Positions 37,884 through 46,196 of a stretch of DNA of 64,000 bases are shown piece after piece. The DNA is from an uncultured Mucilaginibacter sp. (GTDB lineage: Bacteria; Bacteroidota; Bacteroidia; Sphingobacteriales; Sphingobacteriaceae), in NCBI GenBank assembly GCA_903864275.1, contig CAIPFE010000063.1, positions 1 to 64,000 of the forward strand, in the 5' to 3' direction. A program made the translations under genes and the position numbers. Positions within the stretch are counted from its first letter, which is position 1. Each line of letters begins with the position of its first letter. Below the pieces are notes generated by a model that was given only the letters and a program-made list of their open reading frames with translations, was not told the origin of the DNA and did not search any database.

Positions 37884-38657
37884 TTAATCGGCAAGTTGTA
37901 TCCAAACGGGGCCATGATCGCTTGACTTTTCCCATCCGCGTACATTTCTGTCTACACCGGCGGCAACCAGGCGGCTTTCAAGGCCGGGGCTCAGCAAAAA
38001 ATGATCAATGCGTAAACCGGCGTTCCTGCCATAGGCATCCCTGAAATAATCCCAAAAGGTGTAAATTATCTCAGTTGGATAAAGTTTTCTTATCGCATCG
38101 GTCCAACCCTGGGCAACAAGTGTTTTAAACGCGGCGCGGGTTTCGGGTCTGAAAAGCGCATCGTTCACCCAACGCTCCGGTTTATAAGCATCGATCTCGG
38201 TAGGCATCACGTTATAGTCGCCCGTTAATACTACCGGCGTACCGGACGCAAGCAGTTCGGCGGCATGAATGGTGAGCCGCTCGAACCAGCGTAGCTTATA
38301 GTCGAATTTCGGCCCGGGAGCCGGATTGCCATTCGGCAGGTAAAGGCAGCCAACTGTAATTCCGTTAATTATGGCCTCGATGTAGCGGCTGTGCTCATCA
38401 TCGGGGTCACCCGGCAGTACGCGCCTAACCTCTTTAATTTCTCCGAGGCGCGACAGGATGGCAACACCATTCCAACTTTTTTGTCCGTGCCATATCGCAC
38501 TGTAGCCGGCATCATTTATGGCTTTTTCAGGAAAATTCTCCTGTGGGGCTTTCAGTTCCTGAAGGCAAACCACATCCGGCGCTGTTTCATTAAGCCAACG
38601 CAGTAATACCGGCAATCGCCCGTTTACGCCATTAACATTATAGGTTGCTATTTTCAT
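37884..38657 (-). CDS. xth: Exodeoxyribonuclease III (AP endonuclease family)
   Basis: 257 residues from the ATG at 38657; an upstream TTG at 38684 is less likely since the family begins MKIATYNVNG. Catalytic residues are present: Asn7, Glu34 in LQELK, GDYN in the centre and SSDHGPVW near the C-terminus. The enzyme cuts DNA at abasic sites and trims 3' ends in base-excision repair. It lies between the hexosaminidase and an alpha/beta hydrolase gene, all on the reverse strand but with separate gaps. Confidence 0.92.
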   Translation of the reverse strand: MKIATYNVNGVNGRLPVLLRWLNETAPDVVCLQELKAPQENFPEKAINDAGYSAIWHGQKSWNGVAILSRLGEIKEVRRVLPGDPDDEHSRYIEAIINGITVGCLYLPNGNPAPGPKFDYKLRWFERLTIHAAELLASGTPVVLTGDYNVMPTEIDAYKPERWVNDALFRPETRAAFKTLVAQGWTDAIRKLYPTEIIYTFWDYFRDAYGRNAGLRIDHFLLSPGLESRLVAAGVDRNVRGWEKSSDHGPVWIQLAD

Positions 38658-38773
38658 AAGTTTAATTATTGGTTGAGGGCACAATTATAACAATTGGCCG
38701 CGATTATGCTGATGCTAAGCTAAAAATAAGCCATGTACTTTTGCCGGACAATCTTATTATAGTACAATTTTTA

Positions 38774-39547
38774 TTATTCATTTAAAAATTCTTCAACCAG
38801 GGCTGCGGTGATCTCATATAATTTGCCCGCCGATCCCACCTCGCCTATAATTGAGCCGTGACCGCCAGGCAGGATGGCCAGCCGCGCGCCCGGTATCATA
38901 CGCGACATTTCTACCGCATGTTCAGGTATCATCACATCATGGTCGGCCGCTATAATTAAGGCCGGGGCTTTTATCGACCGCAAATCATTATCGTTCCAGT
39001 CTTTAAAGTTTTGCATGCGGGCTACATCCTTTTCAAACATTACCTGTAAGCCATTTTTATCCGGGTTCACGTTTAAATAGGCTGTTCGCAGCGCCTCGGG
39101 CATATCATTTAATGTAGCTTTGGGAAATCCTTCAAAAAATCCCGGGATAAATCCGTCCCTTTTATAAGCGCCAGAAATAACAACTATTTTGTTAACTATA
39201 CCGGGATGCCTTATGGCAATCTGCATAGCAGTGCTGCCGCCATTGCTGAACCCTAAAATATTTGCTTTAGCAATATTGAGATGTTTAAGCAGCGCTGCTA
39301 CGTCATCGGCATCCTGCTCAAACGACTCCGGCGCGTCCCGGTCGCTGGTGCGGCCATGGGCCTGCAGTTCAACGGCGATAATTTGCCAGTGCTCCGCGAG
39401 TATTGGCAGCATATTACCGAAAGTACTTTCGATGGTTGAGCCGCCGCCGTGTATCAGTACTAAAGGCATAGCGCCGCCGCCATATATTTCGTAATACATA
39501 TTAATGCCGTTTACCGGGGCGTAGCCTGTTGTTTTTGCTTTTTCCAT
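38774..39547 (-). CDS. Alpha/beta-fold hydrolase
   Basis: 257 residues with LVLIHGGGST (oxyanion-hole HG motif) and the nucleophile elbow GFSNGG with Ser101. ADHDVMIP and GGHGS give the expected acid and His of the triad. No signal peptide. Substrates of such hydrolases range from esters to carbon-carbon bonds and cannot be told here. Upstream (39548-39840) lies a heptad repeat tract. Confidence 0.87.
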   Translation of the reverse strand: MEKAKTTGYAPVNGINMYYEIYGGGAMPLVLIHGGGSTIESTFGNMLPILAEHWQIIAVELQAHGRTSDRDAPESFEQDADDVAALLKHLNIAKANILGFSNGGSTAMQIAIRHPGIVNKIVVISGAYKRDGFIPGFFEGFPKATLNDMPEALRTAYLNVNPDKNGLQVMFEKDVARMQNFKDWNDNDLRSIKAPALIIAADHDVMIPEHAVEMSRMIPGARLAILPGGHGSIIGEVGSAGKLYEITAALVEEFLNE

Positions 39548-39644
39548 AGGTAAAAATTAATGTTTGTTTTTAACTGGTATACAAACATACAAAACAAACA
39601 ATTTGCGGAAAGCTGCAAAAGAGATAAATTGGTTCAATGGGGAG

Positions 39645-39777
39645 GGGTTCATAGTTCATAGAAAGCAGTCCATAGACCATAGTGAAGCGCAATACGAGTG
39701 CTTACAAAATAAACTATGGACCATGGACCATGGTCACCGCAGCTACCATGAACTATGATCCATGAACCATGAACAAA
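39645..39777. repeat. Heptad-phased inverted repeat (GTTCATA type)
   Basis: Left arm GTTCATA GTTCATA then GAAAGCA, GTCCATA, GACCATA runs in exact 7-base steps from about 39647. The right side carries CTATGGA CCATGGA CCATGGT CACCGCA, a 4-base break, then CCATGAA CTATGAT CCATGAA CCATGAA. The right tract is roughly the reverse complement of the left. It fills the divergent gap between the alpha/beta hydrolase and the MORN-like gene. GCAGCTAC inside the right tract is shared with the tract at 31711. Confidence 0.85.
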
Positions 39778-39867
39778 CAAAACTTAATTGACTTATTATC
39801 AACAAATTTCCAACCCGCGCTAAACCCTCCCCGTTAATCGTTGTCTATTAGTGATATGATCATCCGC

Positions 39868-40413
39868 ATGAAAAAATTAACCTTGCTGCTATTATTATTT
39901 TCCCTGGGCAAGGCGTACGCGCAGCAGCCCGGTTATGCTACCAGGCGCCCTGCCAGCCCGGGCAACAGCCGCGTTAGCAACTATGATAAAGCCGCCGGCG
40001 ACAATAACGATTACACGCAGATCCGCGTAGCGGACAGCACCCAGGAGATACGGGCCGATATGCTGCCTTATAAAAGAGACCCGAAAATCAGGAACGACCG
40101 TTACTATTACTGGTATTCTAATAACGTGATCCACTCTACACAGGGTGGCTATAACGGGCAACTGCTAAACGGGCATTACGTGGCTTTATATCCGGACAAG
40201 AACCTGAAAGAAGAAGGCGATTTTAAAACAGGCCTGAAAGATGGCGAATGGAAAACCTGGAACCACAAAGGCGACCTCACCAATGTTACCAACTGGAACG
40301 AAGGCGTGGTAGTGCCCGACAGTCAGCAACCTTTCTGGAAAAAAATACCATTTGTAAATAAGAAGGGCGATCAGCAGCAACCTGCGGCAGCCAATCCAGC
40401 GGGCGGGAATTAG
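39868..40413 (+). CDS. Exported MORN-like repeat protein
   Basis: 181 residues from the ATG at 39868, where the signal peptide starts (MKKLTLLLLLFSLGKAYAQ); a frame extension begins with TTG at 39841. The C-terminal part contains MORN/YwqK-type repeats: GQLLNGHYVALYPD, EGDFKTGLKDGEWKTW and NWNEG. Such repeats appear in 'antitoxin-like' YwqK proteins of this phylum, but here there is no toxin partner and the protein is exported. Probably a periplasmic or outer-membrane-associated structural protein. Confidence 0.75.
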   Translation: MKKLTLLLLLFSLGKAYAQQPGYATRRPASPGNSRVSNYDKAAGDNNDYTQIRVADSTQEIRADMLPYKRDPKIRNDRYYYWYSNNVIHSTQGGYNGQLLNGHYVALYPDKNLKEEGDFKTGLKDGEWKTWNHKGDLTNVTNWNEGVVVPDSQQPFWKKIPFVNKKGDQQQPAAANPAGGN

Positions 40414-40425
40414 TTGTAAGGGTAC

Positions 40426-40525
40426 AGGCGTTCATGTTCACTTCGCCATAATACAAGCGATTTGGATTTCGTTAACGACTGGAAACCAGTTAGTTGATTT
40501 TTGCTAATATCAAAAATGTGCAAAA
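40426..40525. repeat. Degenerate ~95-bp direct repeat, copy 1
   Basis: The first of three related units, starting GTTCACTTCGC, then ACAAGC-ATTT, CTGGAAA-CAG, TGATTTTTG and ATCAAAAAT-TGCAAAA. It is the most diverged copy. Not coding in any frame. Confidence 0.65.
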
Positions 40526-40563
40526 ACGAACATTTCGCGAAAATCTCATTTCGGCGACAAAAA

Positions 40564-40650
40564 AGAATCTCCTTTTGCCTTTTGCCTTTCTCCTTTTGCC
40601 TTTCACCTTTTTCGGCCTAATCTCTAACCTCTAATCACTAATCTCTACCC
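40564..40650. repeat. Two exact-period heptamer tracts in tandem
   Basis: The first tract reads CCTTTTG CCTTTTG CCTTTCT CCTTTTG CCTTTCA CCTTTTT, and the second CTAATCT CTAACCT CTAATCA CTAATCT CTACCCC. Both keep a strict 7-base period with variable third to seventh positions. They sit between copies 1 and 2 of the ~95-bp repeat. Here the tracts are direct only, with no inverted partner. Confidence 0.85.
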
Positions 40651-40671
40651 CCGATACACAAAGGCGTTCAA

Positions 40672-40770
40672 AATAGCGTTCACTTCGCAATAGCACAAGC
40701 AATTTGAAATATATGAACGCTTGAAAATCAATAAATTGTATTTTTGTAGATTTCAAAAATTGGCAAAAAA
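40672..40770. repeat. Degenerate ~95-bp direct repeat, copy 2
   Basis: It reads GCGTTCACTTCGCAATAGC, ACAAGCAATTTGAAAT, TGAAAATCAATA, ATTTTTG and TTCAAAAATTGGCAAAA in the same order as copies 1 and 3. The offset from copy 1 is about 240 bases and to copy 3 about 190. Confidence 0.75.
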
Positions 40771-40818
40771 TGCAAAAAGGCGAGAAAACAGGCTGAATAC
40801 ACTAAGGGCTAAAAATCA

Positions 40819-40862
40819 ACCATTATCCACTGCCACTACATGCTGCCACTGCCACTCATTCA
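40819..40862. repeat. CCACTGC-type short repeat tract
   Basis: CCACTGCCACT, CTGCCACTGCCACT and similar units in direct order between ~95-bp repeat copies 2 and 3. The period is 6-7 and irregular. The unit is nearly the complement of the GGCAGTAGCAGT units in the tract at 32444. Confidence 0.65.
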
Positions 40863-40863
40863 C

Positions 40864-40957
40864 AAGCGTTCACTTCGCAACAGCACACGCAATTTTAAAT
40901 TCTTTAATATCTGAAAATCAGTATGTTAATTTTTGACAGATCAAATAATTGCAAAAT
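40864..40957. repeat. Degenerate ~95-bp direct repeat, copy 3
   Basis: It reads AGCGTTCACTTCGCAACAGC, ACACGCAATTTTAAAT, TGAAAATCAGTA, TTAATTTTTG and GATCAAATAATTGCAAAA. It shares about two thirds of its positions with copy 2 by eye. Downstream (40958-41209) is non-coding sequence with a small CCGGACAA/TTGTCCGG hairpin at about 41010-41045. Confidence 0.75.
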
Positions 40958-41209
40958 GAATGCTTTATGGAAACTGGTAGCCGGCAAAGCACAAACAAAC
41001 ACATGAGGCGCCGGACAACGCACGAGGTGCTCACTTCTTTTGTCCGGCCCGGATACCGGCGAGGGAGGCGGGAATTAGTGTAGGGGCGTTGGCAGAATTT
41101 TGCAAATATTTGAAACGATCTCATCGGAGCGTCGCTTTGACGCTTTTGGCCGGGCGGCAGAATCGCACGTGAAGGAGCTGGAAGTACTAACTACTTTATA
41201 ACCTGCTCA

Positions 41210-41686
41210 TCATGTCACTGTCGATGTTTTTAAATAATTACTTAATAATTCAACAAGATCTTCAGTCTCCGTATCATAGTACTTGTTATCCAAATCATCT
41301 AATGGAATAACTAAATCATCAGATACAAATAATTCGTCAATTTTTCTCTCTAATAAATTTTTTCTGAAGCTTTTATAATTATAATTTTTAACATTTACAA
41401 TCTTATATGCGGCACTAAGCACTTCTGCCTTCTTTATTGCTTTAATTTCTATAAGTGCATCAATGGTTTCTTTTGCAAATTGCCCATATCCATTTACAAA
41501 ATATTGATGCAACCCGCCATTAAATACCTGATTGTGAAAGACTACTATCAAATAAGTTATTTTAAGTTTTAAAGGCAAACTCGTTATATAGTCATACCAA
41601 TGCCCATCTCTACTATAAAACCATTCTTTGTTTAAGCCTTTAACAGCTTCTTCATATTCTCTTTCGATTATTTCTATATTATCCAT
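41210..41686 (-). CDS. DUF4375-domain protein (DMP19-like)
   Basis: 158 residues, AT-rich compared with its neighbours, suggesting recent acquisition. The central block LIVVFHNQVFNGGLHQYFVNGYG fits the DUF4375 signature (NGG-x-x-QYF-x-N); the family includes the Neisseria DNA-mimic protein DMP19. The C-terminal half is acidic (LDDLDNKYYDTETEDL), which fits DNA mimicry or an immunity-like role, but members also occur beside polymorphic toxins. No toxin gene is adjacent. It stands in a repeat-filled gap on both sides. Confidence 0.75.
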   Translation of the reverse strand: MDNIEIIEREYEEAVKGLNKEWFYSRDGHWYDYITSLPLKLKITYLIVVFHNQVFNGGLHQYFVNGYGQFAKETIDALIEIKAIKKAEVLSAAYKIVNVKNYNYKSFRKNLLERKIDELFVSDDLVIPLDDLDNKYYDTETEDLVELLSNYLKTSTVT

Positions 41687-41849
41687 AACTATTTAGCAAA
41701 ATATTTAGGGTACACGGTTTTATTCCCTCTTTTTAGGCGTCTAACGCGTATGGCCAAAAGCGCAAATGCGACGTGCCCAGCTCACAGCTAACAAACTATG
41801 CAGCTCATTGTACCATTGGACGAACCAAAATTATATCAATTAAACCCTT

Positions 41850-41892
41850 CCCACAAACCCAGCGTGATTTTTGGGTAATGAAATATATCTGA
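41850..41892. repeat. ~40-bp direct repeat flanking a serine hydrolase gene, left copy
   Basis: CCCACAAACCCAGC, GATTTTTGGGT and ATGAAATATAT-TGA. The same string with few changes recurs at 43149-43188, on the other side of the serine hydrolase gene. The remainder of the 337-base gap (41687-42023) holds nothing else I can assign. Confidence 0.75.
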
Positions 41893-42023
41893 CTGCTACC
41901 AGCCAAAAACCTTTTTGTAATTTTTCGCTTATGATGGCGCGCTTTTTTATTTTATTATGGTGCAAAAAGCTATAATGGATGCGGCGCATTGTTTAACGGG
42001 ATGATTTTAAGAGTGGGGATAAA

Positions 42024-43094
42024 TTATTTGCTCCCAATAAGGAATGATCTTAATGCTTTATTGAATTCCCCTCCGTTCTCGCAGTTGGTAAAAAATACGT
42101 AGCCAAACTTTTGTTTCCTATAAAATATAAAGCCGGAAGTGAAGTCGCCATTGCTGCCATTGTGGGCATACCTTATTCCATATTTTGTCGGCTCCATATA
42201 AAAGCCAAGCCCGAAAGCATCATGGCTGCCAACCGTATCATTAGGAATACTGATCTGTTCCTTCAGCATCTCGTCAATAGAGGCCCCTTTCAGCCCTTTA
42301 CTGTTCATCACGGCAATCAAAAATCTGGCGTAGTCAACGGCTTCGGTATGAAGGCTGCTGGCTGCACGGAAAATAACCGGATGCCAGCGGGAGCCCGGAT
42401 GGCCCCCGTAATAGCCCGTGGCTTTGTGTTGCTCAAGGAAGTCATTCCACGTAAAATAAAAATGCTGCAAGCCCAAAGGAATGCTTACCTGTTGCGCATA
42501 CAATTGTCCCAGGTTTTTCAGGCTGACATGCATAGTATGGGCGACCACGTTGGCCAGGTATTCATAACCTTCGCCCGAATAGGAATATTTTGTGCCCGGT
42601 GTGAACTGAATATATAATTGTGCGCCTTTCATATCGCTTCGCCAGTTGGGAAAGCCTGTGGTATGATCAAGGCACATCCTGGCGGTGATGAGTTTGTAAC
42701 GGTCATCATAATCAATTTCAGGGTTGGGCAGGTACTCGTATAAGGGTTTATCGAGGTCGATCCTACCTTCTTCAGCCAATTTCATCACCAGGAACGCAAA
42801 AGTAGTTTTGGACAGGGATGCGGCTTCAAACACCGTACTGTCATCTACCTTCTTATTCGAATCGATATTCGCCAAACCTAATGCACGGTGGTAAACAATC
42901 TTTCCATCATTAATAACTGCGATTGACAGGCCCGGGAGCTTAAGCGAATCCATTTTAGTCTTTATAAACCGATCCAATTTTTCAGCGGGAATGGTTTCCC
43001 CGTCAATCGCTCTGACCTGTCCGAAAGAAGAGCGGATACCGGACAAAACGATGATTAAAATGAGCATTATTCGCCTTGCAGTTGTTGCTTTCAT
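42024..43094 (-). CDS. Exported serine hydrolase, beta-lactamase fold
   Basis: 356 residues from the ATG at 43094, where a signal peptide begins (MKATTARRIMLILIIVLSG); an in-frame ATG at 43127 would add 11 residues before it. SLSK at 93-96 gives nucleophile Ser93; a YSG motif (YSYSGEGYEYL) replaces the usual YxN, and HNGS near the C-terminus stands for the K/H-T-G motif. Related to DD-peptidases and esterases rather than clearly a resistance enzyme. The gene is enclosed by a ~40-bp direct repeat (41850 and 43149). Confidence 0.85.
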   Translation of the reverse strand: MKATTARRIMLILIIVLSGIRSSFGQVRAIDGETIPAEKLDRFIKTKMDSLKLPGLSIAVINDGKIVYHRALGLANIDSNKKVDDSTVFEAASLSKTTFAFLVMKLAEEGRIDLDKPLYEYLPNPEIDYDDRYKLITARMCLDHTTGFPNWRSDMKGAQLYIQFTPGTKYSYSGEGYEYLANVVAHTMHVSLKNLGQLYAQQVSIPLGLQHFYFTWNDFLEQHKATGYYGGHPGSRWHPVIFRAASSLHTEAVDYARFLIAVMNSKGLKGASIDEMLKEQISIPNDTVGSHDAFGLGFYMEPTKYGIRYAHNGSNGDFTSGFIFYRKQKFGYVFFTNCENGGEFNKALRSFLIGSK

Positions 43095-43148
43095 AACGAT
43101 AAAAAGTGGTTTATTAAATAGACGCATGTCTAATCGAAGTGTGACACT

Positions 43149-43188
43149 CCCACAAACCCAGCTCGATTTTGGGTGATGAAATATATGA
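43149..43188. repeat. ~40-bp direct repeat flanking a serine hydrolase gene, right copy
   Basis: CCCACAAACCCAGC, TCGATTTTGGGT and GATGAAATATATGA. Same orientation as the copy at 41850, 1.3 kb apart. It lies between the start of the serine hydrolase gene and the DUF2165 gene. Confidence 0.75.
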
Positions 43189-43253
43189 TCAAGCTAACTT
43201 GCAGGTCAATAGTCGCAAGTGATAGGTATATTTGTTAGGTAAACCAGCGCTAT

Positions 43254-43769
43254 ATGTATCCAGTCCAGCTCCTGTTCAGGCTTGCAAAAACAATTTGTGT
43301 TGCGGCAATTGGCTTAATGGCCCTACTGATCGTTATCGGCAACACAACAGACTATTTCACCAATTATCATTTTGTTGAACACGTATTGAAAATGGATACG
43401 ACCTTCCCTGACAGCAATATTCGTTACAGAAGTATCAGCAGTGCGTTTGTTTATCATGCCGGGTATATTTTGATCATTGCGATGGAAGCCCTGATGGCAT
43501 TTTGCTGCATAAAAGGGAGCTGGCTGCTTTTCAAAAATCTAAAACGCGATGCTGCCTCGTTTCATGCGTCAAAAAACTGGGCGGTAGCGGGGATAATCAT
43601 CGGGATAGTAATTTGGTTTTTAGGGTTTGAAGTAGTGGGCGGCGAATGGTTTGCCATGTGGCAAAGCCATATTTGGAACGGGCTGGGCGCCGCGGAAAGG
43701 GTGGTCAGTTTCCTGGTATTGGTGCTCATCCTGCTGCATTTAAAAGAGGAAGATGCAGGAATATCTTAA
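43254..43769 (+). CDS. DUF2165-family membrane protein
   Basis: 171 residues with four membrane helices (about 7-28, 68-88, 113-133, 150-167). The family fits by length and by the conserved GNTTDYFTNYHFVEHVL loop after helix 1 and MWQSHIWNG before helix 4. Function unknown; members occur widely in Proteobacteria and Bacteroidota. It is divergent from the serine hydrolase and converges with the TPR gene. Confidence 0.8.
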   Translation: MYPVQLLFRLAKTICVAAIGLMALLIVIGNTTDYFTNYHFVEHVLKMDTTFPDSNIRYRSISSAFVYHAGYILIIAMEALMAFCCIKGSWLLFKNLKRDAASFHASKNWAVAGIIIGIVIWFLGFEVVGGEWFAMWQSHIWNGLGAAERVVSFLVLVLILLHLKEEDAGIS

Positions 43770-43843
43770 AAGAATTGGCGAGGTGATTGAATCCGGGGTC
43801 GGGGACGTGCTGGGTGTTCAATTTAAATTGTGACGGAAACCGT

Positions 43844-44869
43844 TCAAAACCCTCTTTCAGTTGCGGCAATCCACCTGTCCAAATCCGCAACTTCTTTGCT
43901 ATGCTCATTTGCCCATCGGGTGTACTCGTCTTTATTTGCCCCTGCACCAATAAGTCGCGAAAACGCCTCCATATTTTGCGATTGTGCCAGCTTGTAAAAG
44001 TAGGCAGCATAATATTTTCTGAAAAAGTCATCACCTGTTTGTTTTTCGGCTAAAGGGCCCAGTGCATTAAGTATGGCAGTAAGTTGCGCGGTTAAAAGAT
44101 CTGCCGGCGTGGCATATTTCTTTTTGCCTGCATCGGCTACCGCCCGGGTAATGGCCAGGTTAAGGGCGACCGTATTGGCGTCAGTCGCCTGTGGCGAAGT
44201 TTCGCCGGGCGCAGGTTTAAGTATGCCGCCCTGTAAAATATGCTGCATATTTCCAAAAGCCTCGACACTGCGGGCAGTTTGTGGTTCTAATAAAATAAAG
44301 CTGCAAAATCCCAGGAAAGCTGCCGCCCTTTTGTTTTGATGAAAGGTAACCAGGGCGTACATGCGCTGGCTGTTGGCATGTTTGGGGTCGAGCTTTATCG
44401 CCTCTATCGCATATTTTTCAGCCTCAGCATATTTTCTATCACGAAAGTAAACCAATCCTAAATTGTAATAGGCATGCTGGTATTTCGCATCAGCTTTGAT
44501 AGCTGCATTATAAGCGTCAATCGCCTTTGCAGATTCATGGTCCTTATCATAAATATTCCCCAAAAGGTCATCAGCCTCGGCAATTAAATTTGTTTTCGAC
44601 CTGATCACTTTTTCCAGGTTGGGGATACCGTCTTTCCCCTTTCCCGAAGCAAGCAGCGAATAAGCGATCCCATAATTGGCGTACACATTATTAGAATCAA
44701 TTTTTAATGCCGCGTTATACTTTTCAATGGCTTCGGCATATTTTCCGTCCTTGTTAAATTGTACGGCCTGTTGAATAAGCGAATGGGCGTCATCTGCGGG
44801 CTGGGCGAATGCAATGCGCCAGCCGGCAATAATTAAAAGGCATAAAAGGCGTTTAATAGAAAATTTCAT
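43844..44869 (-). CDS. Exported TPR-repeat protein
   Basis: 341 residues. A signal peptide (ending AFAQ, about residue 23) is followed by four to five TPR units between about 30 and 180, for example AVQFNKDGKYAEAIEKYNAA and AYYNLGLVYFRDRKYAEAEK. The C-terminal part (about 200-341) is helical and has no assigned family. Periplasmic scaffold role likely. Monocistronic, converging with the DUF2165 gene and divergent from the lipoprotein gene at 44984. Confidence 0.82.
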   Translation of the reverse strand: MKFSIKRLLCLLIIAGWRIAFAQPADDAHSLIQQAVQFNKDGKYAEAIEKYNAALKIDSNNVYANYGIAYSLLASGKGKDGIPNLEKVIRSKTNLIAEADDLLGNIYDKDHESAKAIDAYNAAIKADAKYQHAYYNLGLVYFRDRKYAEAEKYAIEAIKLDPKHANSQRMYALVTFHQNKRAAAFLGFCSFILLEPQTARSVEAFGNMQHILQGGILKPAPGETSPQATDANTVALNLAITRAVADAGKKKYATPADLLTAQLTAILNALGPLAEKQTGDDFFRKYYAAYFYKLAQSQNMEAFSRLIGAGANKDEYTRWANEHSKEVADLDRWIAATERGF

Positions 44870-44983
44870 GCTGGTAATTTAAACAGTGGAAATTAACTAA
44901 AAGAAAAAATATTTGAAATAATACTTTATAACTATCGTATAATTTCTGATTTTCGCAATTGATAAATTACGATTAAATTATTT

Positions 44984-46195
44984 ATGAGATTTGTGTATAA
45001 AACGCTTTTAACATCCGCCGCTTTCCTCATTTTTTTAACATCGTGCTCTTCCAAACAGCACAAACCAACCGACCCTCCCAGTGTAGTAATTAAACCGCTT
45101 GATACCAAAGCTTTATTAGCTTACGACCCAAAGAACGCTGATAAAAGGATCGACAGTTTTATATTGCAGCTGCATAAAACCCGCAGCTTTAACGGCAATG
45201 TGCTTGTTGCCAGGCATGGTAAAATTATTTACGAAAGGGCGATTGGCTGGGCAGATTACCTGCACCGCGACAGTTTAAAAATAGGTTCGCAATTTGAATT
45301 GGCCTCGCTTACAAAAACGATGACCTCGACGGCGGTATTGCAGCTGATAGAACGCGGAAAGCTAAAGCTGGATGATAATGTAAAAAAGTTTTTTCCTGAT
45401 TTTCCTTATGATGGCGTTACCATCCGCCTGTTGCTTACCCACCGGTCAGGCATGATGAATTATGTGTACTTTACCGATGACCTTTACCGCGCACAGCACC
45501 TTGATGAACGGAAAGGGATCACCAATGCCGAAGAGATGGCCTTAATAGCCAAATATAAGCCCACCCGTTTTAATAAGCCGGATGCAAGGTTTTTATACAA
45601 CAATTCCAATTTCATGGTGCTGGGTTCTATCATTGAAAAAGTGACGGGTCAATCCTATGCCGATTATATGAAACAAAATGTATTTAAACCGGCAGGTATG
45701 GAACACACCGCGGTTTATTCGAAGGCGGTTTACGCCAAAATACCGGTGGATGTCGTTGGGCACGACAGGGGGCAATGGCGTTATTCGGTTGCCCAAAATT
45801 TTCTCGATGGCCCGGTGGGCGACAAAGGGATTTACAGCACAATCGGCGATCTGTACCTGTTCGACAGGGCTTTGCGGGGGGGGCTTTTATTGAAACAGTC
45901 TTCGATGGACTCGGCCTATGTGCCGCGTAACCCCATCATACACGGGCATTTTAGCTACGGCTACGGCTGGCGTATTTTCGAAGCGCCGGGGCAGCAGGTA
46001 ATTTATCATACCGGCTGGTGGCACGGTTTCAGGCATATTTATTTGCGGGATATAAAAGATGATATCACGATAGTGATGTTAAGCAATTTATCCAACGGCA
46101 GCCTTTTAAAACTTGATGACCTGTTTAAACTTGCCGGCATGCCCGTTGTGCGTAAAAGCGCCTATAAAGGTAATGGCGATACGAGTGAGGATTGA
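44984..46195 (+). CDS. Serine hydrolase lipoprotein, beta-lactamase fold
   Basis: 403 residues. A lipobox LTSC ends with Cys21, so the protein is lipid-anchored. Catalytic motifs are complete: SLTK at 108-111, YNN at about 205-207 and HTG at about 342-344 (YHTGWWHGF). Class C beta-lactamase/DD-peptidase-like family; the role in peptidoglycan or ester hydrolysis is not resolved. The stop is directly followed by the left arm of a G/C-rich inverted repeat, and the YbaB gene starts 93 bases on. Confidence 0.88.
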   Translation: MRFVYKTLLTSAAFLIFLTSCSSKQHKPTDPPSVVIKPLDTKALLAYDPKNADKRIDSFILQLHKTRSFNGNVLVARHGKIIYERAIGWADYLHRDSLKIGSQFELASLTKTMTSTAVLQLIERGKLKLDDNVKKFFPDFPYDGVTIRLLLTHRSGMMNYVYFTDDLYRAQHLDERKGITNAEEMALIAKYKPTRFNKPDARFLYNNSNFMVLGSIIEKVTGQSYADYMKQNVFKPAGMEHTAVYSKAVYAKIPVDVVGHDRGQWRYSVAQNFLDGPVGDKGIYSTIGDLYLFDRALRGGLLLKQSSMDSAYVPRNPIIHGHFSYGYGWRIFEAPGQQVIYHTGWWHGFRHIYLRDIKDDITIVMLSNLSNGSLLKLDDLFKLAGMPVVRKSAYKGNGDTSED

Positions 46196-46196
46196 G

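Noticed and set aside
39868..40413. Toxin-antitoxin antitoxin (YwqK-like)
   Set aside because: It is exported and has no adjacent toxin gene; the MORN-like repeats alone do not imply an antitoxin.
40564..40862. Possible CRISPR array at the repeated region
   Set aside because: Units are 7 bases or ~95 degenerate bases with no constant repeat/unique spacer alternation and no cas genes.
40721..40936. 71-codon frame across the ~95-bp repeats
   Set aside because: It crosses two repeat units and a CCACTGC tract; the composition reflects repeats, not a protein.
42111..42617. 168-codon forward frame opposite the serine hydrolase
   Set aside because: Antisense shadow; the reverse gene carries SLSK and a signal peptide.
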